Source of the DNA: Spirochaetales bacterium Spiro_09
GTDB lineage: Bacteria; Spirochaetota; Spirochaetia; Treponematales; Treponemataceae
Direction of reading: 5' to 3'
Length of the DNA stretch: 51,921 bases
Assembly (NCBI GenBank): GCA_001604385.1
Contig: LVBK01000032.1
Location: 1-51,921 of the forward strand
The position numbers were made by a program, and so were the translations under genes. This document shows, piece after piece, positions 33,473 to 43,306 of the stretch. The notes below the pieces were generated by a model. That model saw nothing but the letters and a program-made list of their open reading frames with translations. It made no database searches and was not told the DNA's origin. The number at the start of each line of letters is the position of its first letter. Positions within the stretch are counted from its first letter, which is position 1.

Positions 33473-34491
33473 CGCGCAATCCCTCCGCTTCCGATGTCCA
33501 GCTTGCCCTCGTAGACGTTTTTGATCACGACCTCGATGTCCGGCTCGTCGATGCGGAAGTCCATGACGTCGCCGCTCGCGTTGGCAAGGTTGATGATGTC
33601 CTTCGCCGAGAGGGCGAAGCGGTCAAACTCGATGGAGACTTCGCTCTCGGTCGCGACGCGTACCTCGCAGTCGGGATGGGTGCCCAGTTTGCGGGCAAAG
33701 TCCTTGCCGTCCGAGGTCAGGCGCAGGTGCATGGTCCGCGAGCGGACGCAGCGGTCGAGGAGTTCCTGCAGCTTCCCGTCGTAGATGACCGTGCCCCGGT
33801 CGATGACCACGAGGCGTCCGCAGACGTCGCGAATGTCGTCAAGGTCGTGGGAGGTGAGCAATATGGTGGTGCCGCGCTCGCGGTTTATCTTTTTCAGGAA
33901 TTCGCGGATGCGCTCGCGGACGGCAACGTCGAGGCCGATGGTCGGTTCGTCGAGGAAGACGACCTCCGGGTCATGCAGGAAGGCGAGCGCGAGGTCTGCC
34001 CGCATGCGCTGGCCGAGCGAGAGTTTGCGCGCCGAGGAACCCATGAAGTCCGCAAGGCCGAGCATGGCGCTGAGCCATTCCAGGTTTTCGCGGTAGCGTT
34101 TTGCCGGTATGGCGTATATGTCGCGGAGGAGGGTGAAGGATTCAGACACGGGAATGTCCCACCAGAGCTGCGTGCGCTGTCCGAAGACGACTCCCATTCG
34201 TTTGGTGTTTTCCATGCGGTCCCGGTAGGGATCGAGGCCGTTGACGCGAACCGTTCCGCCTGTCGGCTTGAGTATGCCCGTGAGCATTTTGATGGTGGTC
34301 GATTTTCCGGCTCCGTTCGGTCCCACATAGGCGACGGTTTCTCCCGGTTCGATGGTCAGGTTGACGTTCTGTACGGCGTTGATGTCCCTGAATACCGGTT
34401 TGATAAAGTGCTTAACCGCTCCGGCTAGACCCGCTTCCTTGACCGCGTTCTGGTACGTTTTTGTTAATCCCTGTGCTTCGATTATTGACAT
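33469..34491 (-). CDS. ABC exporter ATPase
   Basis: The 340-residue protein has a single ABC domain: Walker A GPNGAGKST (about 66-74), signature LSLGQRMRADLA, Walker B VVFLDEPTIGLD and the switch histidine in TSHDLDD. A C-terminal extension of about 90 residues follows. The insert between the N-terminus and Walker A (KEAGLAGAVKHF) is typical of ATPases paired with two ABC-2 permeases, as here. The ATG at 34491 is chosen because TATACT lies 8 nt upstream and no Shine-Dalgarno exists at any candidate start. The longer frame to 34590 would run through the divergent promoter region. Confidence 0.9.
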   Translation of the reverse strand: MSIIEAQGLTKTYQNAVKEAGLAGAVKHFIKPVFRDINAVQNVNLTIEPGETVAYVGPNGAGKSTTIKMLTGILKPTGGTVRVNGLDPYRDRMENTKRMGVVFGQRTQLWWDIPVSESFTLLRDIYAIPAKRYRENLEWLSAMLGLADFMGSSARKLSLGQRMRADLALAFLHDPEVVFLDEPTIGLDVAVRERIREFLKKINRERGTTILLTSHDLDDIRDVCGRLVVIDRGTVIYDGKLQELLDRCVRSRTMHLRLTSDGKDFARKLGTHPDCEVRVATESEVSIEFDRFALSAKDIINLANASGDVMDFRIDEPDIEVVIKNVYEGKLDIGSGGIAR

Positions 34492-34499
34492 GATGAAAA

Positions 34500-34505
34500 A
34501 GTATA
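34500..34505 (-). promoter_or_regulatory. -10 box of the ABC exporter operon, 8 nt from the start codon
   Basis: TATACT on the - strand (34505-34500) is followed by 8 nt and ATG at 34491. A TTTCCA at 34527-34522 is a weak -35 candidate. Confidence 0.4.
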
Positions 34506-34616
34506 TCGAGCGGTTGATTCTTGGAAAAGTGGGTATGCGATATATCCATTCACTTGATTGTTCCGGGCAATGTCGGCACAATACCGGCACGCCAGTTAAC
34601 GAAGGGAGGGCTCTCA

Positions 34617-35255
34617 GTGTATTCGATTCTTGTGTGGGACTGGAACGGCACGTTATTAAATGACGTTGAGCACAATATCGCGATCGTGAACGAGCTGCTT
34701 CGGCGCCGAGGGTATGACCGCTTGAGCCGCGAGCGGTACCGCACGATTTTCCGCATGCCCATCAGCGACTTTTACCGGGACGCCGGCTTTGATCTTGATC
34801 GCGAAAATTTTGCCGATATCGCGCGCGAGTATAACCGTCTGTATGTCGAACGCTTTCACCGGATGCCGCTGACCGAGGGTATTGTGGACGTTCTTGAGCA
34901 CGCGCGCTCGAACAATATAAGCCAATACATTGTGTCCGCCTCCGAACAGAAAAGCCTTGTATCCCAGGTGTCCGAAAAGGGTATCGCCCGGTATTTCACG
35001 GAGGTAGTCGGAAACGATGATTATTCCGTGGTGAGCAAAACTGAAAAGGCGCGCCTTCTCAGGATGCGCCTGCCCGAAGACGCACGCATTCTGTTTGTGG
35101 GCGACCTCCTGCATGACGCGGAAGTCGCCGCGGTGATGGGCGCCGATTGCGTGATGTACCGCCATGGGCATCAGGAGCCGCGGAGCGGCGAAACCCGGCT
35201 GAGCTGGCGGCTTATCGATAGCATGAAGGATATTGTCGGGCTTTTGCGGACCTGA
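34617..35255 (+). CDS. HAD-superfamily phosphatase (phosphoglycolate phosphatase-like)
   Basis: In the 212-residue protein the nucleophile motif is WDWNGTLLND (D8). The usual second Asp is Asn, as in a known branch of the family. The motif II region is IVSASEQ, the motif III lysine follows near SVVSKTEKARLL, and motif IV is FVGDLLHDAEVA. A helical cap lies between motifs I and II. The substrate is unknown. The start is GTG at 34617, with GGGAGG about 8 bases upstream. An ATG further upstream has no ribosome binding site. Confidence 0.85.
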   Translation: MYSILVWDWNGTLLNDVEHNIAIVNELLRRRGYDRLSRERYRTIFRMPISDFYRDAGFDLDRENFADIAREYNRLYVERFHRMPLTEGIVDVLEHARSNNISQYIVSASEQKSLVSQVSEKGIARYFTEVVGNDDYSVVSKTEKARLLRMRLPEDARILFVGDLLHDAEVAAVMGADCVMYRHGHQEPRSGETRLSWRLIDSMKDIVGLLRT

Positions 35256-35268
35256 TGCGTATCCGCCT

Positions 35269-36996
35269 TTAATCGAGCAGTTCCCCGTACACCGATTCGA
35301 AGCGGGAGTGCAGACGGGAGAAAATCCGCACCAGATCGGGGTCGAAATGCGTTCCCGAGCCTGCCTGGATTTGTTCCCGGGCCTGTTCGTGCGTCCAGGG
35401 CGTTTTATACGGCCGCTTGCTTCGCAGGGCGTCATAGACGTCGGCGAGCGCCGTGATGCGGGCCGAAAGGGGAATATCCTCCCCGGCGAGACCTGACGGA
35501 TACCCGCTGCCGTCCCACTTCTCGTGATGGCACAGTGTTATTGCGGCCGCCATTTCGAATTCTTCCTTTCCCTTGATGATATTGTGACCCAATACGGTGT
35601 GGGTTTTCATAACCTCGAATTCCTCGTTCGTCAATTTCCGGGGCGCCCGCAGGATGGAATCGAGAATTCCTACCTTGCCGATATCGTGCATGGGGGCAAA
35701 GACCTCAATGTCATCGCAGTATTTTTGGTTCATGCCGTATTCCCGCGCCATGAGGCGGGCAAAGAGGCCCACCCGCTTCATGTGATTTCCGGTATCGTCG
35801 TCGCGCAATTCGGCCAGATCCGCAATGGTTTGGTACAGCTGGATTCTGCTTTGCTCGGCAAGTTCGTGCGATACGGTCATGTCTATGGGAAGGCCGACAA
35901 TGCTCGTCAGCTTGCCGTTTACGTCATAGACCCCGTTCACCACCAGGGAAACCCACACAAGGGATCCGTTCTTTCGCCGGTTTATCAGTTCTCCCTTCCA
36001 GCTTCGGGAGGCGGTATCCCGTATCGAGGCCCATAATTGCGAAAACCGCTGTTCATATTCGTATACGCTGACGCCCAGGTTTTCATAGACATCCTTTCCC
36101 GGGTTCAGGATGCGCGGGTTCTTGCCCAGCATTTCCGTTCGGGAGTAGCCGTACATGGAGGTAAACGCGTCATTGACGGACACAATGGTTCCATCCGGGT
36201 CGGTAATGACGATGGGCTGGGGGGTGGTCTGGAAGGCGGAATAGTACTGGTTCTTTTCCTTTTCAAGTCGGTCCCGTTCGGTCACGTCCTTGCAGAAGGT
36301 GAGGGTCATGCGGTCGCTGGTCAGGATGGAGTCAAGCAGCACGGTTACCCGTGACCCGTCCTTGCGCTTCAAATTGTCGTTGGTCCTGAACCGTCCCTTT
36401 ACGAAAAGGGCTTGCATGTTTTCCTTGAAACCGGCGTTTTCAGGAATGTCTGCGACATCCTTTACCGAAAGGTTTTGTAATTCCTCCCGTGTATATCCCA
36501 GCATCTCGCAGGCTGCCTTGTTCACGTCAATATAGTGCAGGTCTCCGTCGGTTATAAAAATGCCGTCCGGGGCGTTTTCGAAATAGTATCGGTTCTTGCG
36601 CTCGCTTTCCAGGAGCCGCTGTTCGCTTGTCTTCGTGTCGGTAATGTCGAAGGATAAAGCCGCAAAGAAACCCTTTTGGCGCGAGGAAACCGACATATGA
36701 AACCACTTTCCGGCCTGTGCCGACCAGGCTTCAAATTCCGTGCTTCCTCCCTGATCGGCGATGCGGGCGAAGGTTCCGATCCAGTCAAAGGAATCCTCTT
36801 TCAGGTCCGGGAAAATTTCCAGTACCCGTTTGCCGGCAACGCTTCCCTCAGGCAGTCCGAGTAACCGCTCGTATGCCGGGTTTACCTCGAGGTAACGGTA
36901 GTCGACAGCCGTACCCTTGGCATTGTAAATGACCTCGTTCCAGGTATACCCGAACGACGACGATGACAATATATCGCGGTAATGCATATTTTCCAT
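35269..36996 (-). CDS. PAS-domain HD-GYP c-di-GMP phosphodiesterase
   Basis: The 575-residue soluble protein has three PAS domains (about 10-130, 140-250 and 260-385) and a C-terminal HD-GYP domain (about 395-575). Metal and catalytic motifs are intact: GNHMKRV, HDIGKVGI, HHEKWDGSGYP and ALADVYDAL. It should hydrolyse c-di-GMP in response to a cytosolic signal sensed by the PAS domains, and so favour motility. The start at 36996 is chosen over an upstream TTG because the frame upstream is GC-rich leader. An ATG at 36987 is also possible. It converges on the HAD gene with 13 bp between stops. Confidence 0.88.
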   Translation of the reverse strand: MENMHYRDILSSSSFGYTWNEVIYNAKGTAVDYRYLEVNPAYERLLGLPEGSVAGKRVLEIFPDLKEDSFDWIGTFARIADQGGSTEFEAWSAQAGKWFHMSVSSRQKGFFAALSFDITDTKTSEQRLLESERKNRYYFENAPDGIFITDGDLHYIDVNKAACEMLGYTREELQNLSVKDVADIPENAGFKENMQALFVKGRFRTNDNLKRKDGSRVTVLLDSILTSDRMTLTFCKDVTERDRLEKEKNQYYSAFQTTPQPIVITDPDGTIVSVNDAFTSMYGYSRTEMLGKNPRILNPGKDVYENLGVSVYEYEQRFSQLWASIRDTASRSWKGELINRRKNGSLVWVSLVVNGVYDVNGKLTSIVGLPIDMTVSHELAEQSRIQLYQTIADLAELRDDDTGNHMKRVGLFARLMAREYGMNQKYCDDIEVFAPMHDIGKVGILDSILRAPRKLTNEEFEVMKTHTVLGHNIIKGKEEFEMAAAITLCHHEKWDGSGYPSGLAGEDIPLSARITALADVYDALRSKRPYKTPWTHEQAREQIQAGSGTHFDPDLVRIFSRLHSRFESVYGELLD

Positions 36997-37134
36997 ATCA
37001 AGAATGGTAAATGATGCGGGGCGCGGGGTCAATAAGTGTGTCGCTCCCTGTCGGACGATGAATTCGCATTTTGGAGTTTAATATAGTAGATTTAGTAACA
37101 GGTTTTCCAACTTTTATGCATCATGGAGAGTGTT

Positions 37135-39282
37135 ATGTTTCAATCAATTCCGCTCAGGATCAAGCTGGTCATTTTATCCCTTGTGCCGCTTGTCGCTCTT
37201 TTCCTTACCGGAGTTCAAACCGTTATCAGATCCTACGATGCCTTTCGTGTGTATGACGGGCAACAGCGGAATCTGATTTTTTATGTCCGGAATGTTGACC
37301 TTATAGAGGCCTTGCAGGTAGAGCGCGGTACCTCGTCCCGCTTTATTTCCGGCGGCGTCTCTGACGGAGAGTTGCGTCAGGCGCGGGCAATGACCGATGC
37401 CACACTGATTCCCTGGCTCGAGTCTTTGCAGGTTGCCGCCCTCAGCGAGCAGATGAGAAACGGTGCCAACGCCTTCATTGATCCGGTCAAGGGTCTTCGT
37501 TCCCGGCTTGACGGCAATGCCCTGGGCCCGAATGACGTCATGAACGAATATACGGCGGTTATTGACCATTTGATTATTATTTCAAACCAGACGGCTGAAT
37601 TACGTACTGAGGGGGGAATCGGTAAACGGCTTTCCGGTCTCAACGTCCTTTTAAGCGCCAAGGAGAGCGCTGCCCGGGTTCGTGGCTGGGGGAGCGGCAT
37701 GTTCGACCGCCGTGAAGCGCTTGAGTACCCCGTGGTTGTGCGGGTAGGGAACTTTTTTTCCGGGGTCACGGTTAACCTGACCAGTCCCGCGGTTGTTCTT
37801 TCAGGACCGAATCGTGCGCGCCTCGGTGCACTGCTCGGTTCCCCCGAGTTCGCCGCAACCGGGAATGCGGTGTCAGACCTGCTTTTGAACTTCCGCACCG
37901 GTTCATTTATTACCAATGGGGAGGAATTCTGGAACAATACGACCTCGCTCATTGCCAGCATTGCAGGAATCATGCGTGCGGAGCTTGAACATACCATCGA
38001 GCTCAATAATCAGGCACAAGCCACTCAGCGGAACACCTTCGTGTTTGTGATTATTCAGTTTTCTATAACTATTCTCCTCGTACTGTTTCTTAGCCTCGGC
38101 TTTACCCGTCTCATCACCCAACCGCTCCGTACGGTCAGCGGGGCCCTCCAGTCAATCGCGACGGGGACGGGCGACCTGACCATCGAGAGCCATGTCAGTA
38201 CCAAGGACGAGGTAGGGGATCTCTCCCGTTCGTTTAACAGTTTTACCACGACGTTGTCGAATATGATCCGGGAAATTCGGTTGTCCGTTCAAACGCTGCA
38301 AGCCGTCGGCGACGACCTTGCCCGGGATATGGAGCAAACGGCCTCGGCGGAAAACGAGGTGTCGGCAATCCTGTCAAACATGGGAAAGCAGGTTGAATCC
38401 CAGTACCGGGAAACCGACCGCGCGGTATCCTCCCTCGAGGCTTTCTTTGCGCAGCTTGATAATTTGCATGAATTGATCGAATCCCAGGCTGCCTCCGTTA
38501 CCCAGAGCAGCGCAAGCATCGAGCAAATGATTGCCAGTATTCGAGCCGAAAAAACAAGCGTGGAGAATATGTCCCAGGTGGTTCGCCAGATGGTGGAAGC
38601 GGCCGGTTCGACAAACGACCTTATCGGGGAGGTTACCGAACGGGTAAAAGACGTTGACAGCCAGTCGGAAAAATTGCTTGAAGCGAATGAGTTGATCGCG
38701 TCAATTGCGAGCCAGACGAATCTGCTGGCCATGAACGCGGCCATCGAGGCGGCCCATGCAGGCGATGCAGGGCGCGGCTTTGCCGTTGTCGCGGATGAAA
38801 TCAGGAAACTTGCAGAAACCACCGGCGAGCAATCAAAGGCAATCGCCTCTGACCTGGTCGGAATTCGTTCCGTTATCAATACAGTCGTATCAACCTCTGA
38901 TCAGGCTGCCCGCAGTTTTGAGGGCATGAACAGCCGGATAGTCGATGTCACCAATTTGCAGGAGAGCCTACTGGGTTCCATTACCGAACAGTCGGCCGGA
39001 ACCACCGAAATACTGCAGGCCCTTTCTGGAATCAACGAGGTGACCCAGCATGTGCGCAGTATGTCTCGCGACATGGATGATCGCGGCAAGGTACTCCAGA
39101 GCGCGCTCAAGGGCATTGCCGATATTGCCCTGCAGGTAAGCCAGGGCATGAAGGAAACTGTTGTCGGTATGGACGAAATTCATTCATCCCTCCAGCATGT
39201 AGAGGATCTGAGTAAAACAAACCGGACGAAGGTATCCGCCGTCGGCGAACTAGTGTCCAGATTTACATTGAAGGAATGTTAA
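37135..39282 (+). CDS. Methyl-accepting chemotaxis protein with NIT-like (nitrate/nitrite-sensing) domain
   Basis: In the 715-residue protein, two transmembrane helices (about 9-31 and 305-327) flank a helical periplasmic domain. It begins VERGTSSRFI, the usual mark of NIT domains, and contains a second KESAARVRGWGSGM block. HAMP follows (about 328-385) and then the signalling coiled coil with tip TNLLAMNAAIEAAHAGDAGR near 530-560. NIT domains respond to nitrate or nitrite, and the ligand here is inferred only by family. The ATG at 37135 has GGAG at good spacing, so 37123 is less likely. It is the first of four genes in an operon. Confidence 0.88.
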   Translation: MFQSIPLRIKLVILSLVPLVALFLTGVQTVIRSYDAFRVYDGQQRNLIFYVRNVDLIEALQVERGTSSRFISGGVSDGELRQARAMTDATLIPWLESLQVAALSEQMRNGANAFIDPVKGLRSRLDGNALGPNDVMNEYTAVIDHLIIISNQTAELRTEGGIGKRLSGLNVLLSAKESAARVRGWGSGMFDRREALEYPVVVRVGNFFSGVTVNLTSPAVVLSGPNRARLGALLGSPEFAATGNAVSDLLLNFRTGSFITNGEEFWNNTTSLIASIAGIMRAELEHTIELNNQAQATQRNTFVFVIIQFSITILLVLFLSLGFTRLITQPLRTVSGALQSIATGTGDLTIESHVSTKDEVGDLSRSFNSFTTTLSNMIREIRLSVQTLQAVGDDLARDMEQTASAENEVSAILSNMGKQVESQYRETDRAVSSLEAFFAQLDNLHELIESQAASVTQSSASIEQMIASIRAEKTSVENMSQVVRQMVEAAGSTNDLIGEVTERVKDVDSQSEKLLEANELIASIASQTNLLAMNAAIEAAHAGDAGRGFAVVADEIRKLAETTGEQSKAIASDLVGIRSVINTVVSTSDQAARSFEGMNSRIVDVTNLQESLLGSITEQSAGTTEILQALSGINEVTQHVRSMSRDMDDRGKVLQSALKGIADIALQVSQGMKETVVGMDEIHSSLQHVEDLSKTNRTKVSAVGELVSRFTLKEC

Positions 39283-39285
39283 TTG

Positions 39286-40845
39286 ATGAAAAGCATTACC
39301 GGTAAAATTGGTGCTCTGACCGTCGGTACCGCACTTGTTGCGGTGGTTGTTCTTGTGACGCTTTTTTCGATCAGTTTTACACGGACTGTTTCCCGTCAGA
39401 TGTCCCTCCTCGAGACGACGCTGCGCGAGGACTTTGACCGCCTGATGCGGACCCAGGTAGAAACCGCCACCAGCATGATCAACCGGGTTCATGCCATGCA
39501 GGAAGAAGGCCTTTTGTCCTCGTCCCAGGCCCGGGAAGTCGCGCAGCGCATATTGCGCGACGCGCGCTATGCAAACAACGATTATTTTTGGGCAGACACG
39601 CCGGAAGGCTTGAATGTCGTCCTTTTGGGAGGTCCGGTCGAGGGTTCCAACCGCATGAATTCCGTTGACGCGAACGGGTATTCCCTCGTGAAGGAAATTA
39701 TTGCGCAGGGCATGAAGGGCGGCGGGTATACCGATTACTGGTTTCCCAAGGCGGGAACGGACAAGCCGCTGCCCAAGCGAAGTTACAGCGCACTGTCCAA
39801 GGCCTGGAATTGGGTGGTGGGGACCGGAGCCTATACCGACGACATTGACGTGCTCCTTGATGCAAAATGGGAGGAAGCCCGCGCCCTGATGCTTCAAACG
39901 CTTGTGTTTATTATACTGTCGGCCGCCGTGGTTACCGCTATCGCGGTTTTTCTTGCACTCTTCATGGGCAAGCGTCTTGCGCGCCCCCTGGTATATGCCT
40001 CCGAACAAACCGAGCTCCTTGCCTCGGGTGATCTTTCCCATGCCTTCGACACCCGCTTTACCGCTTCGCGGGACGAGGTGGGAGTGCTTCTCCGTTCCCT
40101 TGAAACCATGCGTAATGATCTGTCCGATCTGATCGGGGGTATAGTCAAAACCGGGGAGGAGGTTCAAACCGGCGCGCAGGAACTCAGTTCCACTTCCCAG
40201 TCCGTATCCGACGGCGCGTCCCGGCAGGCGTCCACCACCGAGGAAGTGTCCGCTTCCATGGAAGAAATGTCTTCGACCATACGGCAAAACGCCGACAACG
40301 CGGCGGAAACCGAACGAATCGCGAAGAAGGCCGCCAATGACGCCGCGGAGGGTTTGCATGCGGTACAGTCGGCGGTCCATGCCGTCAAGCAAATTGCCGA
40401 GCGTATCGCCATTATCGAGGAAATAGCGGGGCAAACAAACCTTCTTGCCCTGAACGCGGCCATAGAAGCGGCCCGGGCGGGAGAGGCAGGCAGGGGCTTC
40501 TCGGTGGTCGCGACCGAAATTCGCAAGTTGGCGGAACGGAGCGGTCATTCCGCCTCCGAGATCAGAACCATTTCTGCGGAGACCACTTCCGCGGCCGAGC
40601 GGGCCGGAACCGTGCTCGAGAACCTTGCGCCGGACATTCAGAAAACGGCAGAGCTTGTCAGCGAGATCAGCGCGGCAACCGCCGAACAGCGTATCGGTTC
40701 CGACCAGATAGGAGACGCCATGCTGCAGCTTGACCAGATTGTGCAGCGCAATGCCGCGGCGAGCGAAGAACTGGCCGCTTCGGCACTCACGCTCAATCAA
40801 CAGTCGGATATGCTACGGGAGTATACCGCCCGTTTCAAGGTATGA
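39286..40845 (+). CDS. Methyl-accepting chemotaxis protein with Cache domain
   Basis: In the 519-residue protein, transmembrane helices near 10-32 and 203-225 flank a single Cache (sCache_2-like) domain. Markers are [20 protein letters not shown], then [20 protein letters not shown], and [17 protein letters not shown] and the signalling domain follow, with tip [20 protein letters not shown] near 385-410. Single Cache_2 domains commonly bind small carboxylates. AAGGA precedes the ATG at 39286, 3 bp after the stop of the first MCP. Its stop overlaps the next start (ATGA). Confidence 0.9.
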   Translation: MKSITGKIGALTVGTALVAVVVLVTLFSISFTRTVSRQMSLLETTLREDFDRLMRTQVETATSMINRVHAMQEEGLLSSSQAREVAQRILRDARYANNDYFWADTPEGLNVVLLGGPVEGSNRMNSVDANGYSLVKEIIAQGMKGGGYTDYWFPKAGTDKPLPKRSYSALSKAWNWVVGTGAYTDDIDVLLDAKWEEARALMLQTLVFIILSAAVVTAIAVFLALFMGKRLARPLVYASEQTELLASGDLSHAFDTRFTASRDEVGVLLRSLETMRNDLSDLIGGIVKTGEEVQTGAQELSSTSQSVSDGASRQASTTEEVSASMEEMSSTIRQNADNAAETERIAKKAANDAAEGLHAVQSAVHAVKQIAERIAIIEEIAGQTNLLALNAAIEAARAGEAGRGFSVVATEIRKLAERSGHSASEIRTISAETTSAAERAGTVLENLAPDIQKTAELVSEISAATAEQRIGSDQIGDAMLQLDQIVQRNAAASEELAASALTLNQQSDMLREYTARFKV

Positions 40846-41267
40846 GCGAGCTGGCCAATTGTAATGCCCATTCTCTCTTTGGCGGTTTTTCCGCCGATGA
40901 TTTGGAGAAGATTGAACCCTTGTTCCGTATCCGGCTGTACAAAGCCGGTGAACTGATAATTACCGAGGGAGCCCCGAACGGGCATATCTTTTTTTTGCTG
41001 TCCGGTTCCGTTCGGGTGAGCCGCGGCAAGCATGTCCTGATAGAATTTCATGCCGGTGACAGCTTCGGGGAAATAGAGATGCTTGACACACAACCGGCCG
41101 CGGCCAGCATAACGGCGCTGGAACCGGTTAAAGCCGCCTGTCTTGACCATAACGGCCTGTATGCCCTGTACAAGCTGGACACCCGTCTGTATTCCATATT
41201 CATGATGAATCTAGCCCGCGATCTTGCGCGGCGGTTGCGGAGAATGGACGAGCTGGTCGAAGAGTAA
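40842..41267 (+). CDS. Cyclic-nucleotide-binding-like protein with degenerate phosphate pocket
   Basis: A 141-residue stand-alone CRP-type domain with no DNA-binding part. The beta-roll pattern is clear ([20 protein letters not shown], then [12 protein letters not shown]) and the phosphate-binding cassette begins FGE (75-77). However, the cassette reads [12 protein letters not shown] where a nucleotide-phosphate Arg is normally found (about residue 86). It may therefore bind a different ligand or none, and act as a protein-interaction module. It overlaps the upstream MCP gene by 4 bp and precedes cheX, which places it inside a chemotaxis operon. Confidence 0.8.
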   Translation: MSELANCNAHSLFGGFSADDLEKIEPLFRIRLYKAGELIITEGAPNGHIFFLLSGSVRVSRGKHVLIEFHAGDSFGEIEMLDTQPAAASITALEPVKAACLDHNGLYALYKLDTRLYSIFMMNLARDLARRLRRMDELVEE

Positions 41268-41281
41268 CGAGGGGAGGGCAC

Positions 41282-41752
41282 ATGGATGTCACGATAATCA
41301 ATCCGTTTTTGGCCGCCGCCCTTGATGTGTACCGGGAAATGTTCGGCATCTCGGCGACACCGGGCGCTCCCTTTTTGCTGTCTGAGGACAGTTCTCACCG
41401 CTGGGATATTTCCGGCATACTGGGCGTAACCGGGGATTTTTCCGGTATCGTCAGCTTTCGCCTCCACAAAATTCTTGCCGACAAGATGCTCGTCAAATCC
41501 GGTATACAGGTTGAAACGGAAGAGGATCGCCAGCAGACAGTCTACGAGATGATCGGTGAACTGACAAACATCATTTCAGGAAATGCCGCGTCGCGCATTA
41601 CGCACGTGAATATTGAAATATCTCCGCCGGCTGTTGTCATGGGAGAAAACCACCGTATTGCCTGGCCAAGATCCATACCGGTTATCGGTATTCCCTTTTC
41701 CACCTCGAACGGTCCGTTCGAGGTGGATGTGTGCTTCAGGCGGCGTGCCTGA
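41282..41752 (+). CDS. cheX: CheX-type CheY-P phosphatase
   Basis: The 156-residue protein has the CheX/CheC fold pattern with the catalytic pair E93 and N96 in GELTNIISGNA, matching the ExxN motif of CheX. It should dephosphorylate CheY-P and so end the chemotaxis signal. Spirochaetes rely on CheX rather than CheZ. GAGGG precedes the ATG. It is the last gene of the MCP-MCP-cNMP-cheX operon. A perfect 27-base palindrome lies near its end. Confidence 0.87.
   Translation: MDVTIINPFLAAALDVYREMFGISATPGAPFLLSEDSSHRWDISGILGVTGDFSGIVSFRLHKILADKMLVKSGIQVETEEDRQQTVYEMIGELTNIISGNAASRITHVNIEISPPAVVMGENHRIAWPRSIPVIGIPFSTSNGPFEVDVCFRRRA
41700..41726. other. Perfect palindrome inside the 3' end of cheX
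   Basis: CCACCTCGAACG and CGTTCGAGGTGG form a 12-bp stem with a 3-base loop, inside the coding sequence 26 bp before the cheX stop. The convergent GH43 gene ends 9 bp after that stop. No T tract follows on either side. Confidence 0.7.
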
Positions 41753-41761
41753 GGGAGTGTC

Positions 41762-43300
41762 TTAGTCAAACTGCCAATTCGTCAATGTAAAGCCCGTACC
41801 GGTAAAAAGGATGTAAATGTTCTTGACGCCGACCAGCTGGGTATCAAGGTCAACGCGAATATCCACCGGTTTCCCGGAAGGCATAATACCGTCAAGCTGT
41901 ACCCGAGCGACCGGTTCACCGTCCATATCTTCGGCGTATACACTGAAGCCTCCCGTCACGGCCTTTTGCAGGCGGACAGTCGCGCGGAGACCGGTGGCCC
42001 CCTTCTCCCCGAAGTCAGCTCCTTCGACGTACAGCCAGTCCCCCGCATCAATCGAGGTAATTGCCCGCTCCCCGGTACCCCAAAAGAGGCTCTCGCTCGT
42101 CGATCCGATGGTGTCCAGCCCTGCCTGAGAGGCAAAGGTCGCCGCAGGAAAAAGCGCGTAGGGATCAAAATAACCCGACTGGTCGACGCCGCGGGCAGAA
42201 CCCGTCACATGTTTGATCTTGCCGTCGCTGCCAACTTCGGCATGATCAAGGTGGGCGCTTCGATAGCCTTTCAGGACGCCCTTCCGGTTTTCAAGAAGTC
42301 TGCTGTGATATGCCAGATACCAATTGTCCCTGAACTGGAACAGGTGGTGGTGGTTGTTGCCCCAGTCGCCAAAATAGACGCCCGGGTTCCGGAAGAAGAC
42401 CCCCGCGTAGGTAAAGGGTCCGTCCGGACGGTCCGAGGTCATATAGGCAATCTGGCCGCTTGCCATGCCGCGTTTTTGTTGTTCCTCTGGAGGGACTTGC
42501 CAGTTGGTACAGTATGAATAGTAGTACGTGCTACCAATTTTGTTGATACCAGAATCCTCGAAGAGATAGGGCGCATCGATGGTTACCGGAGTCCCTGCAA
42601 GGCTTGTCATGTCCGGACCCAGCTCGACGACGCGGGCTGTATTTGGGTTTGCCGCCTTGCCGTTCGGAACGCCGCCGCCGAAATAGAGCCATGCCCGTCC
42701 GTCATCGTCAACCAGTACTGCGGGATCGAACATCCATACCACATCGCGGCAGTTCGGAGTGTCCCTCGTAACCAGCGGTTTTCCGATTGGATCGGTGAAG
42801 GGTCCTGTCGGACTGTCCGATACCAGTACACCAATGCTGCTCGCGTTATTGGCAAAATACAGGTAAAAGCGCGTTTTCCCGTCCCGTTCGACCGCAGCGG
42901 CTGCCGGTGCCCAGGAATTTCTGGCCCAGCTGGTAACCCCTTCGTGCCGGACGTCAACCTGGCCCCAGTCAGTCCAGTTCACCAAATCTTTCGATGATAT
43001 GACATTGAGTCGATGAATGGTTGCATACGAGTTTTCCTTGATCTCGCCCGATCCGTCAAACTCGTGTACATCGCCAGTAGTGTAGACATAGACCGTATCG
43101 TTATGGACAAGAACCCAGGGATCGGCCGAATATCGCTGTGTCATGAGCGGATTATGCAAACCGGGTATTTTCCAGGACTCGGCAGTATTCGGTTGAATGG
43201 TTGAAACTGCGGAAGTTGCTCCCGAGGACGCACACGACGGCAGCACAAAGAGGGCTGCAGACATGCAGCAGAGTAGAATGAATGTGGAAGTTGTTTTCAT
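41762..43300 (-). CDS. GH43 glycosidase with C-terminal CBM6, lipoprotein
   Basis: The 512-residue protein has a lipobox VLPSC (Cys23) and then a GH43 propeller with catalytic acids D60 (SADPWVLV), D192 (FDPAVLVDDDG) and E248 (YLFEDSGINK). A C-terminal CBM6-like beta-sandwich (about 385-512) carries DAGDWLYVEGADFGEKGAT and VKNIYILFTGTGFTLTNWQF. The layout matches arabinoxylan arabinofuranohydrolases of the XynD type. CBM6 would bind xylan or glucan chains. It is surface- or periplasm-anchored. The start at 43300 has no Shine-Dalgarno, but TATACT lies 6 nt upstream. Confidence 0.9.
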   Translation of the reverse strand: MKTTSTFILLCCMSAALFVLPSCASSGATSAVSTIQPNTAESWKIPGLHNPLMTQRYSADPWVLVHNDTVYVYTTGDVHEFDGSGEIKENSYATIHRLNVISSKDLVNWTDWGQVDVRHEGVTSWARNSWAPAAAAVERDGKTRFYLYFANNASSIGVLVSDSPTGPFTDPIGKPLVTRDTPNCRDVVWMFDPAVLVDDDGRAWLYFGGGVPNGKAANPNTARVVELGPDMTSLAGTPVTIDAPYLFEDSGINKIGSTYYYSYCTNWQVPPEEQQKRGMASGQIAYMTSDRPDGPFTYAGVFFRNPGVYFGDWGNNHHHLFQFRDNWYLAYHSRLLENRKGVLKGYRSAHLDHAEVGSDGKIKHVTGSARGVDQSGYFDPYALFPAATFASQAGLDTIGSTSESLFWGTGERAITSIDAGDWLYVEGADFGEKGATGLRATVRLQKAVTGGFSVYAEDMDGEPVARVQLDGIMPSGKPVDIRVDLDTQLVGVKNIYILFTGTGFTLTNWQFD

Positions 43301-43306
43301 TCAGAC

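Noticed and set aside
33460-34428. 322-codon + frame opposite the ABC ATPase
   Set aside because: The - strand carries Walker A, signature and Walker B motifs. The + frame is a shadow.
39250-40800. 516-codon frame antisense to the Cache MCP
   Set aside because: The + strand has an unmistakable MCP. The antisense frame shows no ribosome binding site or family pattern.
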